Virus record (IMG/VR): IMGVR_UViG_3300044695_003256
Coordinates: 1 to 39,899 of that record
Origin: a virus
Length of the DNA stretch: 39,899 bases
Direction: 5' to 3' (one strand)
The notes beneath the pieces are model-generated. The model saw only the letters and a program-made list of their open reading frames with translations, searched no databases and was not told the DNA's origin. Below, in pieces: positions 22,120-30,425 of the stretch (the stretch's first letter is position 1; every line of letters starts with the position of its first letter). The translations under genes and the position numbers were made by a program.

Positions 22120-23103
22120 ATGTCGATCAGACGTGCACAGGCATCAGTGTTGTCTGGTATAAATAATGCCGATACAGGTTTTACTGACGGTAGAAATTAT
22201 TTAAACGATCATTCATATAAAAAAGTATCTGCTGGGTATATACCAACATTTACTGGATCAGTAGTAACACTCATAACAACAACAACATATAATAGACCAA
22301 GCAATGTTCATTTTCTTGATATATTTTTAGTTGGTGGTGGTGGAGGCGGTGGCGGTGGATCATCTTCTAACGGAGGAAGAAGAGGTGGTGGAGGCGGTGG
22401 TGGAGCGGTAGTACAAGTTAATAAATTTTATATTGGTGATTATAATACATGGCATTTTATTATAGGTGCTGGTGGTGGTTCAGAAGCATCAAATAGTAGT
22501 TGTTGTTGTAATGCATGGGGATTTAATGGAATGCCAACATTTTTTACACCTCTTACAAATGTTTTTAGTGATGATACTAAAACAAATTTAGTTGGTATTG
22601 ATAATACTGATTTAAGAAGAAGTTTAGTGGCACCAGGTGGTGGAGGTGGTGGACACCCATGTGGAAGTTCTGGATTTTGGACTGCAACTGCTGGTGGTCA
22701 GGGATCAAATAGAGCAGAGCAATTTCTTTATGGATTAATTATTGGTTCTGATCCACATACTAATAATGCAAGACAACAGTATACTGGATTTGGAGGAAGA
22801 GGTGGTCAAGACAGTGGAGGAGTTGGTGGAACTGGCGGTGCTGGTGGTGGTGCGGGCGTTGGAACAACTAATCAAACTGGTGGTGCAGGTAGAAATTTAT
22901 TAAGTCCATTTTCTGGAGCATATGGTGGTGGGGGTGCTGGAGGTAATGGTACAGGTGCTACTGCTTTTGGTGGTGCTGCATCAGGTAATGCTGGAGCAAC
23001 CAATACTGGAGGTGGTGGCAGTGGAAGACCTGGTGGTGCTAACGCTGCTGGGCTTGCTGGTGGATCTGGAATAGCAGGGTATAGGGAACACTATTCATTA
23101 TGA
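22120..23103 (+). CDS. Glycine-rich adhesin-like protein 1
   Basis: 327 residues. N-terminal 90 residues beta-rich (VHFLDIFLVGGG), then long Gly tracts interrupted by folded pieces, including 'SSCCCNAWGFNG' and 'GGRGGQDSGGVGGTGGAGG'. Matches the phage glycine-rich domain often found near fibres; T-even gp38 adhesins use stacked polyglycine II helices (analogy, not shown here). ATGA overlap with the second copy. Confidence 0.75.
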   Translation: MSIRRAQASVLSGINNADTGFTDGRNYLNDHSYKKVSAGYIPTFTGSVVTLITTTTYNRPSNVHFLDIFLVGGGGGGGGGSSSNGGRRGGGGGGGAVVQVNKFYIGDYNTWHFIIGAGGGSEASNSSCCCNAWGFNGMPTFFTPLTNVFSDDTKTNLVGIDNTDLRRSLVAPGGGGGGHPCGSSGFWTATAGGQGSNRAEQFLYGLIIGSDPHTNNARQQYTGFGGRGGQDSGGVGGTGGAGGGAGVGTTNQTGGAGRNLLSPFSGAYGGGGAGGNGTGATAFGGAASGNAGATNTGGGGSGRPGGANAAGLAGGSGIAGYREHYSL

Positions 23104-24107
23104 GTATAAGAAGAGTAAATACAAGTTACATACATTCAATTGATAGTAATCAAACATTTGGAAATATAAGATCAAATTATAGAAATGTTTCTGGTGGGTT
23201 AGGTAGTCCACAATTTTTAATAACCCCAATTGGTGGTAGTGGTGCATCTGTATGGACAAAACCACCTTATGTTAATTATATAGATATTATTTTAGTAGGC
23301 GGTGGCGGTGGTGGCGGTAGTTCAATTGGTGGCGGTGGTGGCGGTGGAGCAGTAACTTATATTAAAAAATTTTTTGTTGGAGATACAAATACTTGGTACT
23401 ACTATATTGGAGATGGTGGAACAGGTGGAAATGTTGGAAACTGGGATGGTTCTAATACTACACTTGGTGCACAGGGTCAATCAACATTTTTTAGTCCAAC
23501 CAACACTTTTGGAAATGGTTCAACTACTATCTCAAGTAGTAACTGGAATGCTTCAACTGCTAACTTTCAAGGAATAGGAAATGCTAGAGTTTTAATTTCT
23601 CCAGGTGGTGGTGGTGGTGGACCAACAGGAGAGCATGGATTTAGTTTTGGTTCTGGTGGTGGCTCTGGTTCTGGTACTGGAACAACAGATAGAGGAATAT
23701 TTCACCCACTTGCAAGTCGTACGCGTACTGATTCTCCATCTAAATATGTTCATCCAGGATTTGGATTTCAAGGTGGGGGAGGAAATACAAATTCTGGTGG
23801 GGGTGGAGGAAGTTGTAAAGAATTTGGAAGTAATTCTGTAAGTACAACAGTTGGTGGAAATGGAGCAAATGGCGTAGATTTAAGATATATATTGGGTGAA
23901 ACTTTTGTAAATTCTAGTTCTGCTGTAGCATCTTGCATATTTGGTGGAGGTGGAGGAGGTGCTGGTTCTGGTAGCGGAGGAACTGGAGGTTTAGGTGGTG
24001 GTGGAAATGCTGGATCTGCAGGAACTCAAAATACTGGTGGTGGTGGTGGCGGAGGTAGTGGAAAAGGCGGTTCTGGTATTATTATAATTAGGGAGAATAC
24101 AGGATGA
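23100..24107 (+). CDS. Glycine-rich adhesin-like protein 2
   Basis: 335 residues, paralogous to the previous gene (MSIRRVNTS versus MSIRRAQAS; YIDIILVGGGGGGG). Gly-rich loops carry 'GTGTTDRGIFHPLASRTRTD' and several pure-Gly runs. C-terminus GSGIIIIRENTG matches the usual end of the glycine-rich domain. ATGA overlaps with both neighbours. Confidence 0.75.
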   Translation: MSIRRVNTSYIHSIDSNQTFGNIRSNYRNVSGGLGSPQFLITPIGGSGASVWTKPPYVNYIDIILVGGGGGGGSSIGGGGGGGAVTYIKKFFVGDTNTWYYYIGDGGTGGNVGNWDGSNTTLGAQGQSTFFSPTNTFGNGSTTISSSNWNASTANFQGIGNARVLISPGGGGGGPTGEHGFSFGSGGGSGSGTGTTDRGIFHPLASRTRTDSPSKYVHPGFGFQGGGGNTNSGGGGGSCKEFGSNSVSTTVGGNGANGVDLRYILGETFVNSSSAVASCIFGGGGGGAGSGSGGTGGLGGGGNAGSAGTQNTGGGGGGGSGKGGSGIIIIRENTG

Positions 24108-24352
24108 GTGCTAAATTTTTTGCTTTGCTAGATAATGAAAATATTGTTAAATTTGTAACACAAGCAACAGATGCACAATATTTAACTGATACATTTGGTG
24201 GAAGATGGGTAGAAACATATATAGATACCCCTAGAAAATTTTACGCTATGCCAGGATATCTATATTTAGAAGAAGATGACAATTTCTTACCTCCAGCCGA
24301 GTCTTTTTCAGAAAACCCATTAGATGAAAATGGAAATATAATTGGTTGGTAA
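24104..24352 (+). CDS. Small conserved phage protein
   Basis: 82 residues: 'FFALLDNENIVKFVTQATDA', 'FGGRWVETYIDTPRKFYAMP', then 'GYLYLEEDDNFLPPAES'. This is a known family of short phage proteins with a GGxWxxT and 'RKxYAxxGYxYxxxxDxFxPP' pattern, common in cyanophages next to tail fibres. Function unknown. ATGA coupling to the glycine-rich gene. Confidence 0.75.
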   Translation: MSAKFFALLDNENIVKFVTQATDAQYLTDTFGGRWVETYIDTPRKFYAMPGYLYLEEDDNFLPPAESFSENPLDENGNIIGW

Positions 24353-24361
24353 TGATATAAT
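24353..24361 (+). promoter_or_regulatory. Extended -10 promoter (TGATATAAT)
   Basis: TGA-TATAAT right after the preceding stop; weak -35. AAGGGTGAA before the ATG at 24379. Confidence 0.5.
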
Positions 24362-24378
24362 TAAGAAGGGTGAATTAA

Positions 24379-24732
24379 ATGGCATTTCCAGCAACTTATA
24401 ATATTGCTTACTATCGTGGAGATCAATATGATTTTATTGTTAACCCAAAAAATCCAGACGGTAGTTCATTTGATTTAGCAGGCTATACTGGTTTATTTAT
24501 TATAGCAACCGAAAGAGGAGATGCAACTAAATTTATTGGATTTGGTACCGCTTCTGTTAACGGATCTACTGATAGCATTACTTGCAAAATTAATCCAACA
24601 TTTGGTAATCAATTAACTGGTTCATCATATGTTTATGATCTTGAAATTACAAAAGCATCGTCTTCTACAGTGTATACAATTTTAACTGGATCACTAAACG
24701 TTAATCAAGACGTTAAACGAACTGGAGAGTAG
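24379..24732 (+). CDS. Tail-associated beta-sandwich protein, paralogue of 7234-7584
   Basis: 117 residues: '[20 protein letters not shown]', '[17 protein letters not shown]', '[20 protein letters not shown]', '[15 protein letters not shown]'. Same strand layout and end (N-x-D-V-K-R) as 7234-7584. Again followed by a collagen-like fibre, so the pair was probably duplicated as a unit. Confidence 0.65.
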   Translation: MAFPATYNIAYYRGDQYDFIVNPKNPDGSSFDLAGYTGLFIIATERGDATKFIGFGTASVNGSTDSITCKINPTFGNQLTGSSYVYDLEITKASSSTVYTILTGSLNVNQDVKRTGE

Positions 24733-24734
24733 TT

Positions 24735-26048
24735 ATGGCTATTAGTCCTGTTATTAGCACAGATGAAATTACGGTAATCGGACCTCCATCATCTATTGAT
24801 TTACAAGTTGACATTGGTCCAAAAGGCGATCGTGGTAGTTATGTCTTTGCTGGTCCTGGAGAACCTACTGGTGCAGGTAGTGTAGTATTTTTAAACGAAA
24901 CACCTATAATTGGTGATTTATTTATTAATAGTAACACTGTTGATTTAGATTATGGCTCTATTTATCAATATACCGCAGTTCCTGGAGATGATAGCCAATG
25001 GGAATTTATTTTAGAATCTGGCTTAAGAGGTTTACCAGGTGAACAAGGAGTAGCAGGACCATTTACAAACATTACAGTTGGCAGTGTAACAAGTGGTGCT
25101 ACAGCAAGTGCTTACTTTACTGGAACATCTGGAAGTGCAATTCTTAATTTAATTATTCCACCAGGAGCAACTGGAGCAACTGGTCCAACTGGAACAACTG
25201 GGGCAACTGGTGCAACAGGTCCAGCAGGTCCACAAGGTCCACAAGGTCCAACTGGAATTCAAGGTATTCAAGGTGATCAAGGTCCTGCTGGTGAAAGTTC
25301 TGAAACAACATTTTTTGATATTCATGATATAGAAATTAATCCATCATCTGGATCTGTTGGATATTATATTTCTTCAGGATCAGTTGCATTTGATTTTGGT
25401 ACACCAGATGTTTATTATGTAGATGGTGTTGAGTATAAAAATACTGGTACTAGATTAGAATTACTAAGAGGATTATCTTATAGATTTATTGTAGATACCC
25501 CATTAAATAATGCTTGGATTAAAGAATTTCCTATTTCTGGAACAGCCTCTGCTTGGACTAGTGGTGTAGTAAACAATGGAATAGATACAGGTAATATAGA
25601 TTTTAGTGTTCCACTTAATGCCCCTGAAGAATTATACTTAGTTTCAGAAAATGATATTAGAGCACAGATAACATTAGATATAGGAGACCTTGTTACTGAT
25701 TTTAATTTTGATGAACTTGATTTAACTGAAGTTACCGTAAACTCATCTGGTTCTGTTCTTATAGGAACTTTTGATGCTGAAATTTATAGAAGTGCTGATT
25801 TTGCGGTTCAGGTATCTCAAAATAATCAACATAAATATATAAAGGGTATGATAACTCATAATGAAACTAGTTATTTTAGTAATGAATATGCAACTGTTTC
25901 TAGTGCTTTTATATCAACTACAATAGGTGCTTTTTTTTCAAGTAATTCTGGTGGATCAAAAATTTTAAATTTATTTATAATTATTCCTACCGCTGGTACT
26001 TTGCCAGCAGATGTAAAATGTTTACTTCGCGATAAGGTTCAGGCTTGA
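24735..26048 (+). CDS. Collagen-like tail fibre
   Basis: 437 residues. Short N-terminal part, '[20 protein letters not shown]', then a [12 protein letters not shown] stub and a main Gly-X-Y run of about 17-18 triplets near 144-190 ('[20 protein letters not shown]'). C-terminal half a beta-rich tip ('[20 protein letters not shown]'), ending RDKVQA. Probable trimeric fibre. Begins 2 nt after the previous stop. Confidence 0.8.
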   Translation: MAISPVISTDEITVIGPPSSIDLQVDIGPKGDRGSYVFAGPGEPTGAGSVVFLNETPIIGDLFINSNTVDLDYGSIYQYTAVPGDDSQWEFILESGLRGLPGEQGVAGPFTNITVGSVTSGATASAYFTGTSGSAILNLIIPPGATGATGPTGTTGATGATGPAGPQGPQGPTGIQGIQGDQGPAGESSETTFFDIHDIEINPSSGSVGYYISSGSVAFDFGTPDVYYVDGVEYKNTGTRLELLRGLSYRFIVDTPLNNAWIKEFPISGTASAWTSGVVNNGIDTGNIDFSVPLNAPEELYLVSENDIRAQITLDIGDLVTDFNFDELDLTEVTVNSSGSVLIGTFDAEIYRSADFAVQVSQNNQHKYIKGMITHNETSYFSNEYATVSSAFISTTIGAFFSSNSGGSKILNLFIIIPTAGTLPADVKCLLRDKVQA

Positions 26049-26054
26049 TATAAT
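26046..26054 (+). promoter_or_regulatory. Extended -10 promoter (TGATATAAT)
   Basis: TGA-TATAAT, the TGA being the stop codon of the preceding fibre gene. GAATGGTGAATAA leads to the ATG at 26070. Confidence 0.5.
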
Positions 26055-26069
26055 GAGAATGGTGAATAA

Positions 26070-26732
26070 ATGGCTGAGTTAATTAGTATTGCTGGTAACT
26101 ACCCAGCAACAGAGTTTGATACTTTAATTCCTCAATTAACTGATCCTGCTAATATTAGAGAAGCATTTTTAGCCTATCATTTTGGTGTAGAAAACTTTGA
26201 TGGAAATTCTGATATTCCAGCAGCAGATAGTATTCATGGTCACATAAAGTCATATCAACAATTTTTGGCTAATATTGCAGCCAGTGCTGTACTAACAATT
26301 AGTGGAACCTTAGACCAAATAACTACATCCTCTTCTGCTGGCTTTGTAACTGTAGGTCTTCCTAATAATATTATTGCACCAAATAATTTAACCGTAACAA
26401 ATGATTTAACTGTTAATAATAATTTAACTGTTAACGGAGATATTAATTTAGGTGATGATTTAAATATAACTGGAGATTTATCAGTAACTACTAGTATAAC
26501 CACCGATGGATATGCTCTTATAAAAGAGGGTGTTAATATTTTTGCTGATTCAAGTGCTAGGGATACCGCTATTTCCTCACCAACTTTAGGGGCAGAAGGG
26601 CTAGTAGCATATTTACAAGATAGCAATTCATTATCGGTATTTAATGGATCAACTTGGGAAAATTTAGAGTCACATGGTAGTTTAGGTGATAGAATAGGAG
26701 AGGTAGAAGTTTTAGCATTGCTAGGGCTTTAA
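26070..26732 (+). CDS. Tail fibre with beta-solenoid repeats
   Basis: 220 residues. N-terminal 90 residues contain 'IPAADSIHGHIKSYQQFLAN', then a repeat run 'NNLTVTNDLTVNNNLTVNGD' and 'INLGDDLNITGDLSVTTSIT', a solenoid or trimeric beta-helix stem. C-terminal 'VAYLQDSNSLSVFNGSTWEN' is the fibre-tip domain seen at the N-termini of 7968 and 9448. Followed by 26742. Confidence 0.7.
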   Translation: MAELISIAGNYPATEFDTLIPQLTDPANIREAFLAYHFGVENFDGNSDIPAADSIHGHIKSYQQFLANIAASAVLTISGTLDQITTSSSAGFVTVGLPNNIIAPNNLTVTNDLTVNNNLTVNGDINLGDDLNITGDLSVTTSITTDGYALIKEGVNIFADSSARDTAISSPTLGAEGLVAYLQDSNSLSVFNGSTWENLESHGSLGDRIGEVEVLALLGL

Positions 26733-26741
26733 GGAGATAAA

Positions 26742-27059
26742 ATGGCAAGTACATTCAAAGCATTATTTAGAGGTTTTGCACCAACTAGTGCTAGTTCTGT
26801 TTATACAGTACCAGGTGCTACTAAAACTTTAATTACAAATATAGTTGTTGCTAATCAAGATGCTTCAGCAAGAACTTTTACAATAAACTTATATAATGGA
26901 ATAACAGATATCCCACTAGCATCAGGAACAACAGTTCCAGCAAAAGATTCTGTAATTATAGATGCTAAAACTTTATTAGAAACTGGCAACATCATTAGAG
27001 TAGCAGCAAGTGCGTCTGCTCAGGTAGCAATGCATATATCTGGATTAGAACTAACATAA
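26742..27059 (+). CDS. Small beta-sandwich virion protein, paralogue of 21782-22117
   Basis: 105 residues: 'TSASSVYTVPGATKTLITNI', 'VVANQDASARTFTINLYNGI', 'TTVPAKDSVIIDAKTLLETG', 'SAQVAMHISGLELT'. Paralogue of 21782-22117. AAGGAGATAAA before the ATG. Role on the virion unknown. Confidence 0.65.
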   Translation: MASTFKALFRGFAPTSASSVYTVPGATKTLITNIVVANQDASARTFTINLYNGITDIPLASGTTVPAKDSVIIDAKTLLETGNIIRVAASASAQVAMHISGLELT

Positions 27060-27060
27060 C

Positions 27061-27089
27061 TTGACAATTACCTGATATTCCTGTATTAT
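27061..27089 (+). promoter_or_regulatory. Consensus promoter before the holin
   Basis: TTGACA, 17-nt spacer, TATTAT, then a leader with AAAGGAGG 4-5 nt before the ATG at 27116. Second strongest promoter in the late region after 15167. Confidence 0.8.
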
Positions 27090-27115
27090 ATACATAAGTT
27101 CTTAAAGGAGGACTA

Positions 27116-27367
27116 ATGGAATCAGTACTAAATAAAAAGGTATTAAGTTCAGCACTTAATGCTTTTGTAATTGCACTTGTAACTCAATTTGTAGACTCAG
27201 GTGCCGACTTAACCGCTCTAACTGGTGATGCTTTAGGAACAATCCTAAATTCAGCAGTTGCTGCAGCAACATGGGTAGTAATCCGTGCAGTTAATCCAAA
27301 AGATGCCAAATTTGGTATCGGTGCAGTAGCAGAAGTTGCTAAGAAAGCATCAACTAAAAAGAAATAA
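27116..27367 (+). CDS. Holin-like membrane protein
   Basis: 83 residues. First hydrophobic helix about 12-25, second about 45-58 (LNSAVAAATWVVIRAVNPKD). The end 'VVIRAVNPKDAKFGIGAVAE' resembles actinophage r1t-type holins with 'P-K-D-x-x-F-G-x-G' after the last helix, and a lysine-rich tail (KKASTKKK). Own promoter and terminator. Would form membrane lesions to release the muralytic enzyme at 30422. Confidence 0.7.
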   Translation: MESVLNKKVLSSALNAFVIALVTQFVDSGADLTALTGDALGTILNSAVAAATWVVIRAVNPKDAKFGIGAVAEVAKKASTKKK

Positions 27368-27388
27368 TAAGTAATATTAAAACAGATA

Positions 27389-27412
27389 GGGGTAGAGAAA
27401 TCTGCCCCTTTT
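27389..27412 (+). terminator. Rho-independent terminator
   Basis: GGGGTAGA-GAAA-TCTGCCCC (27389-27408), 8 bp with one wobble and a GAAA tetraloop, then TTTTCT. The next -10 box (27414) is only 6 nt away. Confidence 0.8.
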
Positions 27413-27413
27413 C

Positions 27414-27422
27414 TGCTATAAT
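27414..27422 (+). promoter_or_regulatory. Extended -10 promoter (TGCTATAAT)
   Basis: TGC-TATAAT immediately after the holin terminator, with AAAAGGTGAT before the ATG at 27440. Terminator and new promoter are fused back to back. Confidence 0.55.
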
Positions 27423-27439
27423 TGGTAAAAGGTGATACT

Positions 27440-28312
27440 ATGAGAATCGGTGCTAATAGTGTTGTAAAAAGAACAACATTATCAAATAAAAAATTATCAA
27501 AAAGAGTTACTGGTAATTCCTTTAAAGATCTTAATCCTTCTTATAGTGACAATTTTACTTTATTAAATTCTTATTTTGTACCCCTCAGATCTTCAACGTG
27601 GTCAGTCTCAAGTAATCAACTAACAACACCTACTAGTGCATCTAATTATCCAATTTTATCTAATTTTGACTCTAGAGCAACTGACGTAATTTCAACAATA
27701 TCTCTTGCTTCTGCTGGACCTGGTTTTGCATTTTGGTTAATTGATGAAAACAATTGGTGGGCTGCAACTACCTTTTATACATCTGAAAGTGAAGGATACT
27801 CAACCGATATTATTAATTGTGGTTGTGTAACAACAAACCCTTGGAGTTATTTTTGTCGAAACCCTGGAGCGTTTCAATGTGGTTGCCAATCTGGACCAAC
27901 CCAATGTTGTTGTTCTCAAGGGTGTTGCGAACCTCAAGGTGGAGGAACTACATGTTATGCTTGTCCTGGAACTAGACAAAGATATAAGTTTTATGTAAAA
28001 TTATTTAAAGCAGAGAATGGCACTATATCTGAAGTTACTAATATTTTGTTAAGAAGTTTATGCAGTGTTACTTCTAATAATTCTCCTTGTACCGTTGGAA
28101 GTACCGATAATATAAATGGTATTCAGGTTTCAACATCTGGAGATGTTATAACAGTAAGAGCAAGAGATGATGCAAACAATTTTTATGGAACTGCTATATC
28201 TTATACCGCTGTAAATCCTAACAAAGGATATAAGTCTGGTATAATTTTTACCCCTGGAAGTACCTACCTATTATCATCAGTAGTTACTAATATAAACTTA
28301 GTGGAGCAATAA
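27440..28312 (+). CDS. Cys-rich structural or tail protein
   Basis: 290 residues. The frame extends to a TTG at 27422, but the ATG at 27440 with AAAAGGTGAT upstream is preferred. A jelly-roll-like N-terminal half ('FTLLNSYFVPLRSSTW', 'FAFWLIDENNWWAATT') holds an insertion of about 50 residues (127-175) with 12 cysteines ('NCGCVT', 'QCGCQ', 'QCCCSQGCC', 'CYAC'). The domain then resumes ('RYKFYVKLFKAENG'). LamG-like fold inferred; the Cys insert may be metal-bound or disulfide-rich. ATG overlap with the next gene. Confidence 0.65.
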   Translation: MRIGANSVVKRTTLSNKKLSKRVTGNSFKDLNPSYSDNFTLLNSYFVPLRSSTWSVSSNQLTTPTSASNYPILSNFDSRATDVISTISLASAGPGFAFWLIDENNWWAATTFYTSESEGYSTDIINCGCVTTNPWSYFCRNPGAFQCGCQSGPTQCCCSQGCCEPQGGGTTCYACPGTRQRYKFYVKLFKAENGTISEVTNILLRSLCSVTSNNSPCTVGSTDNINGIQVSTSGDVITVRARDDANNFYGTAISYTAVNPNKGYKSGIIFTPGSTYLLSSVVTNINLVEQ

Positions 28313-28569
28313 TGAGCAAGTCAAAGTGGGAAATTTGGAAAGAAAAACAACCTGGAGATTATGCACGTCCTTGGGACATGATCAATCCTAAAATACAAAA
28401 TGTTTCAGACGATACTTTTAAGAAAAGACTTGACATTTGTTTAGGATGTGATAGACTATTTAAGGCTACTCATCAATGTAAAGAATGCGGATGTGTTATG
28501 AACTTAAAGGCAAAATTACCACATGCTGAATGTCCATTGGGAAAATGGGGTACTGAAAATGTCAAATGA
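28312..28569 (+). CDS. Zinc-ribbon phage protein (DUF6171-like)
   Basis: 85 residues. 'KRLDICLGCDRLFKATHQCK', 'ECGCVMNLKAKLPHAECPLG', then KWGTENVK. The pattern CxxC...QCKxCGC.M.LKxKLPxAxCPxGKW is a known zinc-binding family of cyanophages and other environmental phages, with no established role. TAATG overlap with 27440 gene. Confidence 0.75.
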   Translation: MSKSKWEIWKEKQPGDYARPWDMINPKIQNVSDDTFKKRLDICLGCDRLFKATHQCKECGCVMNLKAKLPHAECPLGKWGTENVK

Positions 28570-28804
28570 AGAAGAGCAAGTATTCTTTTCTAGTGAAGAA
28601 ATATATAAAGATAAAACAGTATTGGCATTTGTAGTAGAAGATGAAGTAGCAGAGATTTTTATTGCTGATGAAAAATTAGGATCAATATTAACAAGTAATC
28701 CTAAAATTATAGATATAACAGGAAGAGACTTTTCTATAGATGGTCCAAATCCTGGATGGTTTTATGATGGGGAAATGTTTTTTCCTCCACAGAGACACGA
28801 ATAG
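28559..28804 (+). CDS. Small acidic hypothetical protein
   Basis: 81 residues: 'MSNEEEQVFFSSEEIYKDKT', 'VLAFVVEDEVAEIFIADEKL', ending PPQRHE. The frame opens at 28523, but the ATG at 28559 is preferred since the earlier one lacks a ribosome site and the overlap falls to 11 bp. Beta-rich, common next to glycosyltransferase genes in environmental phages (weak memory). Function unknown. Confidence 0.6.
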   Translation: MSNEEEQVFFSSEEIYKDKTVLAFVVEDEVAEIFIADEKLGSILTSNPKIIDITGRDFSIDGPNPGWFYDGEMFFPPQRHE

Positions 28805-28810
28805 TAAAAT

Positions 28811-29899
28811 ATGAGTAGACCTACTATTGGATTTTTAACCTATGATTGGGCTTTTGGATTAAAGCCTATTCAACCAAATGGATGTGCTTGGTATAGATGT
28901 TATTTACCACTTCAAGAATTAAAAAAAGATAAATATGAATCTGGTATGGGTATGCCAGGGTATAACGATGAACATGGGTTTGGTATATTAATTCCTGACA
29001 AACAAGCAATACATGGTTGGGATATTGTTGTTCTTAAATTAATTATGTTAGAAAAAGTTGCAGAGCAAGTAGATAAAGCAATTGCAATGGGACAAAAAAT
29101 AGTTGTTGATTTAGATGATCATATGGAAGGTTTGGCTAAAACTAATCTTGCTTATACTATGACAGATCCTCAAAAGAATCCAAATAATAATAGAGAGCAT
29201 TATTTTAAAATTATAGAAAAGGCTACTGCTTTAATTACGTCAACACCTTTCTTAAAAGAATTTTATGAAAAGAAGCACCCAGATAAACCAATATTTTTAG
29301 TAAGGAATGGAATTGATTTAGATAGATGGACACCAAGAAACGATCATTCTGGACATTTGCCAACATATGGTTGGGTTGGTGCTACTCCTTGGCGTAGTGG
29401 TGATTTAGAAAATCTTAGTCCATATTTTGGAAAATTTATAGAAAAACAACATTGTAAGTTTCATCATGCTGGTAGTATTATTAATGCTCCAGAGGTAAAT
29501 AAACAAATAGGATTAGATAAAAAATACTTTACTCATGAACCTATGAAACCAATATTAACTTATCCTGAATTATTTAGAAAAATTGATGTTGGTATAGTTC
29601 CTTTAACTAATATAGAATTTAATGATGCTAAGTCTTTTATTAAGGGTCTTGAATATACCGCAGCAGGTATTCCTTTCATTGCTAGCCCAAGTCCTGAGTA
29701 TGTTTATCTAGCAGAGCAAGGTGTTGGTAGGATAGCAAAGGATGAAAATGAATGGCTACAGCATGCAGAAGAACTACTAAACCCAAAAACAAGAAAAGAA
29801 GAAAGAGAAAGAAATAGACAGATAGTAGCCGAAAAGTTTAGTATGAAATCAAGGGCTGCTGACTGGGAAGAAGTATTTGACAAGATTCTTGCGTTATAA
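28811..29899 (+). CDS. GT-B (family 4-like) glycosyltransferase
   Basis: 362 residues. 'NGCAWYRCYLPLQELKK' and 'WDIVVLKLIMLEKVAEQVDK' fit the acceptor-side Rossmann; 'KIVVDLDDHMEGL', 'VRNGIDLDRWTP', 'YGWVGATPWRSGDLENL', and 'SFIKGLEYTAAGIPFIASPS' are the classical GT4 signatures, with the nucleotide-sugar site in the last. Third glycosyltransferase of the window, 11 kb from the others. Substrate unknown. Confidence 0.85.
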   Translation: MSRPTIGFLTYDWAFGLKPIQPNGCAWYRCYLPLQELKKDKYESGMGMPGYNDEHGFGILIPDKQAIHGWDIVVLKLIMLEKVAEQVDKAIAMGQKIVVDLDDHMEGLAKTNLAYTMTDPQKNPNNNREHYFKIIEKATALITSTPFLKEFYEKKHPDKPIFLVRNGIDLDRWTPRNDHSGHLPTYGWVGATPWRSGDLENLSPYFGKFIEKQHCKFHHAGSIINAPEVNKQIGLDKKYFTHEPMKPILTYPELFRKIDVGIVPLTNIEFNDAKSFIKGLEYTAAGIPFIASPSPEYVYLAEQGVGRIAKDENEWLQHAEELLNPKTRKEERERNRQIVAEKFSMKSRAADWEEVFDKILAL

Positions 29900-29900
29900 T
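29895..29900 (+). promoter_or_regulatory. TATAAT box 6 nt from the ATG at 29907
   Basis: TATAAT then TAATAC then ATG, the same leaderless spacing as 6602-6817; no ribosome site is visible. TTGACA occurs at 29877, but the spacer would be only 12 nt. Confidence 0.5.
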
Positions 29901-29906
29901 TAATAC

Positions 29907-30425
29907 ATGGCAAAAATCTTTATATCTGCTTTAGAAGAATTAAACCCTTTAGCAATATCTATAGAAGACTTCTTAAAGAGGCATAGCGGGCACAGGAAGG
30001 CTCTTTTTCAGCCCCAGGCTGATCTTACCCTAGAGTTGGGTAAAGAAAGGCAATTAGGTAGTAAAGATCCAGTTGTATATATTTATGATGATAGTGAATT
30101 TGTATCTAATATAGGTAAGTCTATTACTGAAAATTTTAGAAATAATTTGATTAATAGTTCATACCCTCAAAATAATGGGAGTAGTAAAGAGTATCTAACT
30201 TTAACTATAAATGTATGTAGACAAAATGATTCTATTGATCAGGATAAATATGGAAAAATTATAGGGGAAGCAATAGTTAAATTTTTTAATCCTGAGTATG
30301 AAGAAATATTAAAACATCAAGCAGAGCCTACTAATAAAGCAAGTAAAGATAAAACATACTATGATAGAGCCTTTAATCAAGGGTCTACTAGTAATGCTTC
30401 TTTAATATTTAAAAAGAAGTCTTAG
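29907..30425 (+). CDS. Hypothetical protein
   Basis: 172 residues. N-terminal 'LKRHSGHRKALFQPQADLTL', a middle beta part ('DPVVYIYDDSEFVSNIGKSI') and a Lys-rich end. No family recognised. Its TAG overlaps the stop of the convergent lysis gene (30422-30425) with no terminator between. Probably leaderless. Role unknown. Confidence 0.6.
   Translation: MAKIFISALEELNPLAISIEDFLKRHSGHRKALFQPQADLTLELGKERQLGSKDPVVYIYDDSEFVSNIGKSITENFRNNLINSSYPQNNGSSKEYLTLTINVCRQNDSIDQDKYGKIIGEAIVKFFNPEYEEILKHQAEPTNKASKDKTYYDRAFNQGSTSNASLIFKKKS

Noticed and set aside
23374-23841. Val/Leu-rich frames within the second glycine-rich gene
   Set aside because: GGT repeats read in another frame give Val and Leu runs; no ribosome site.
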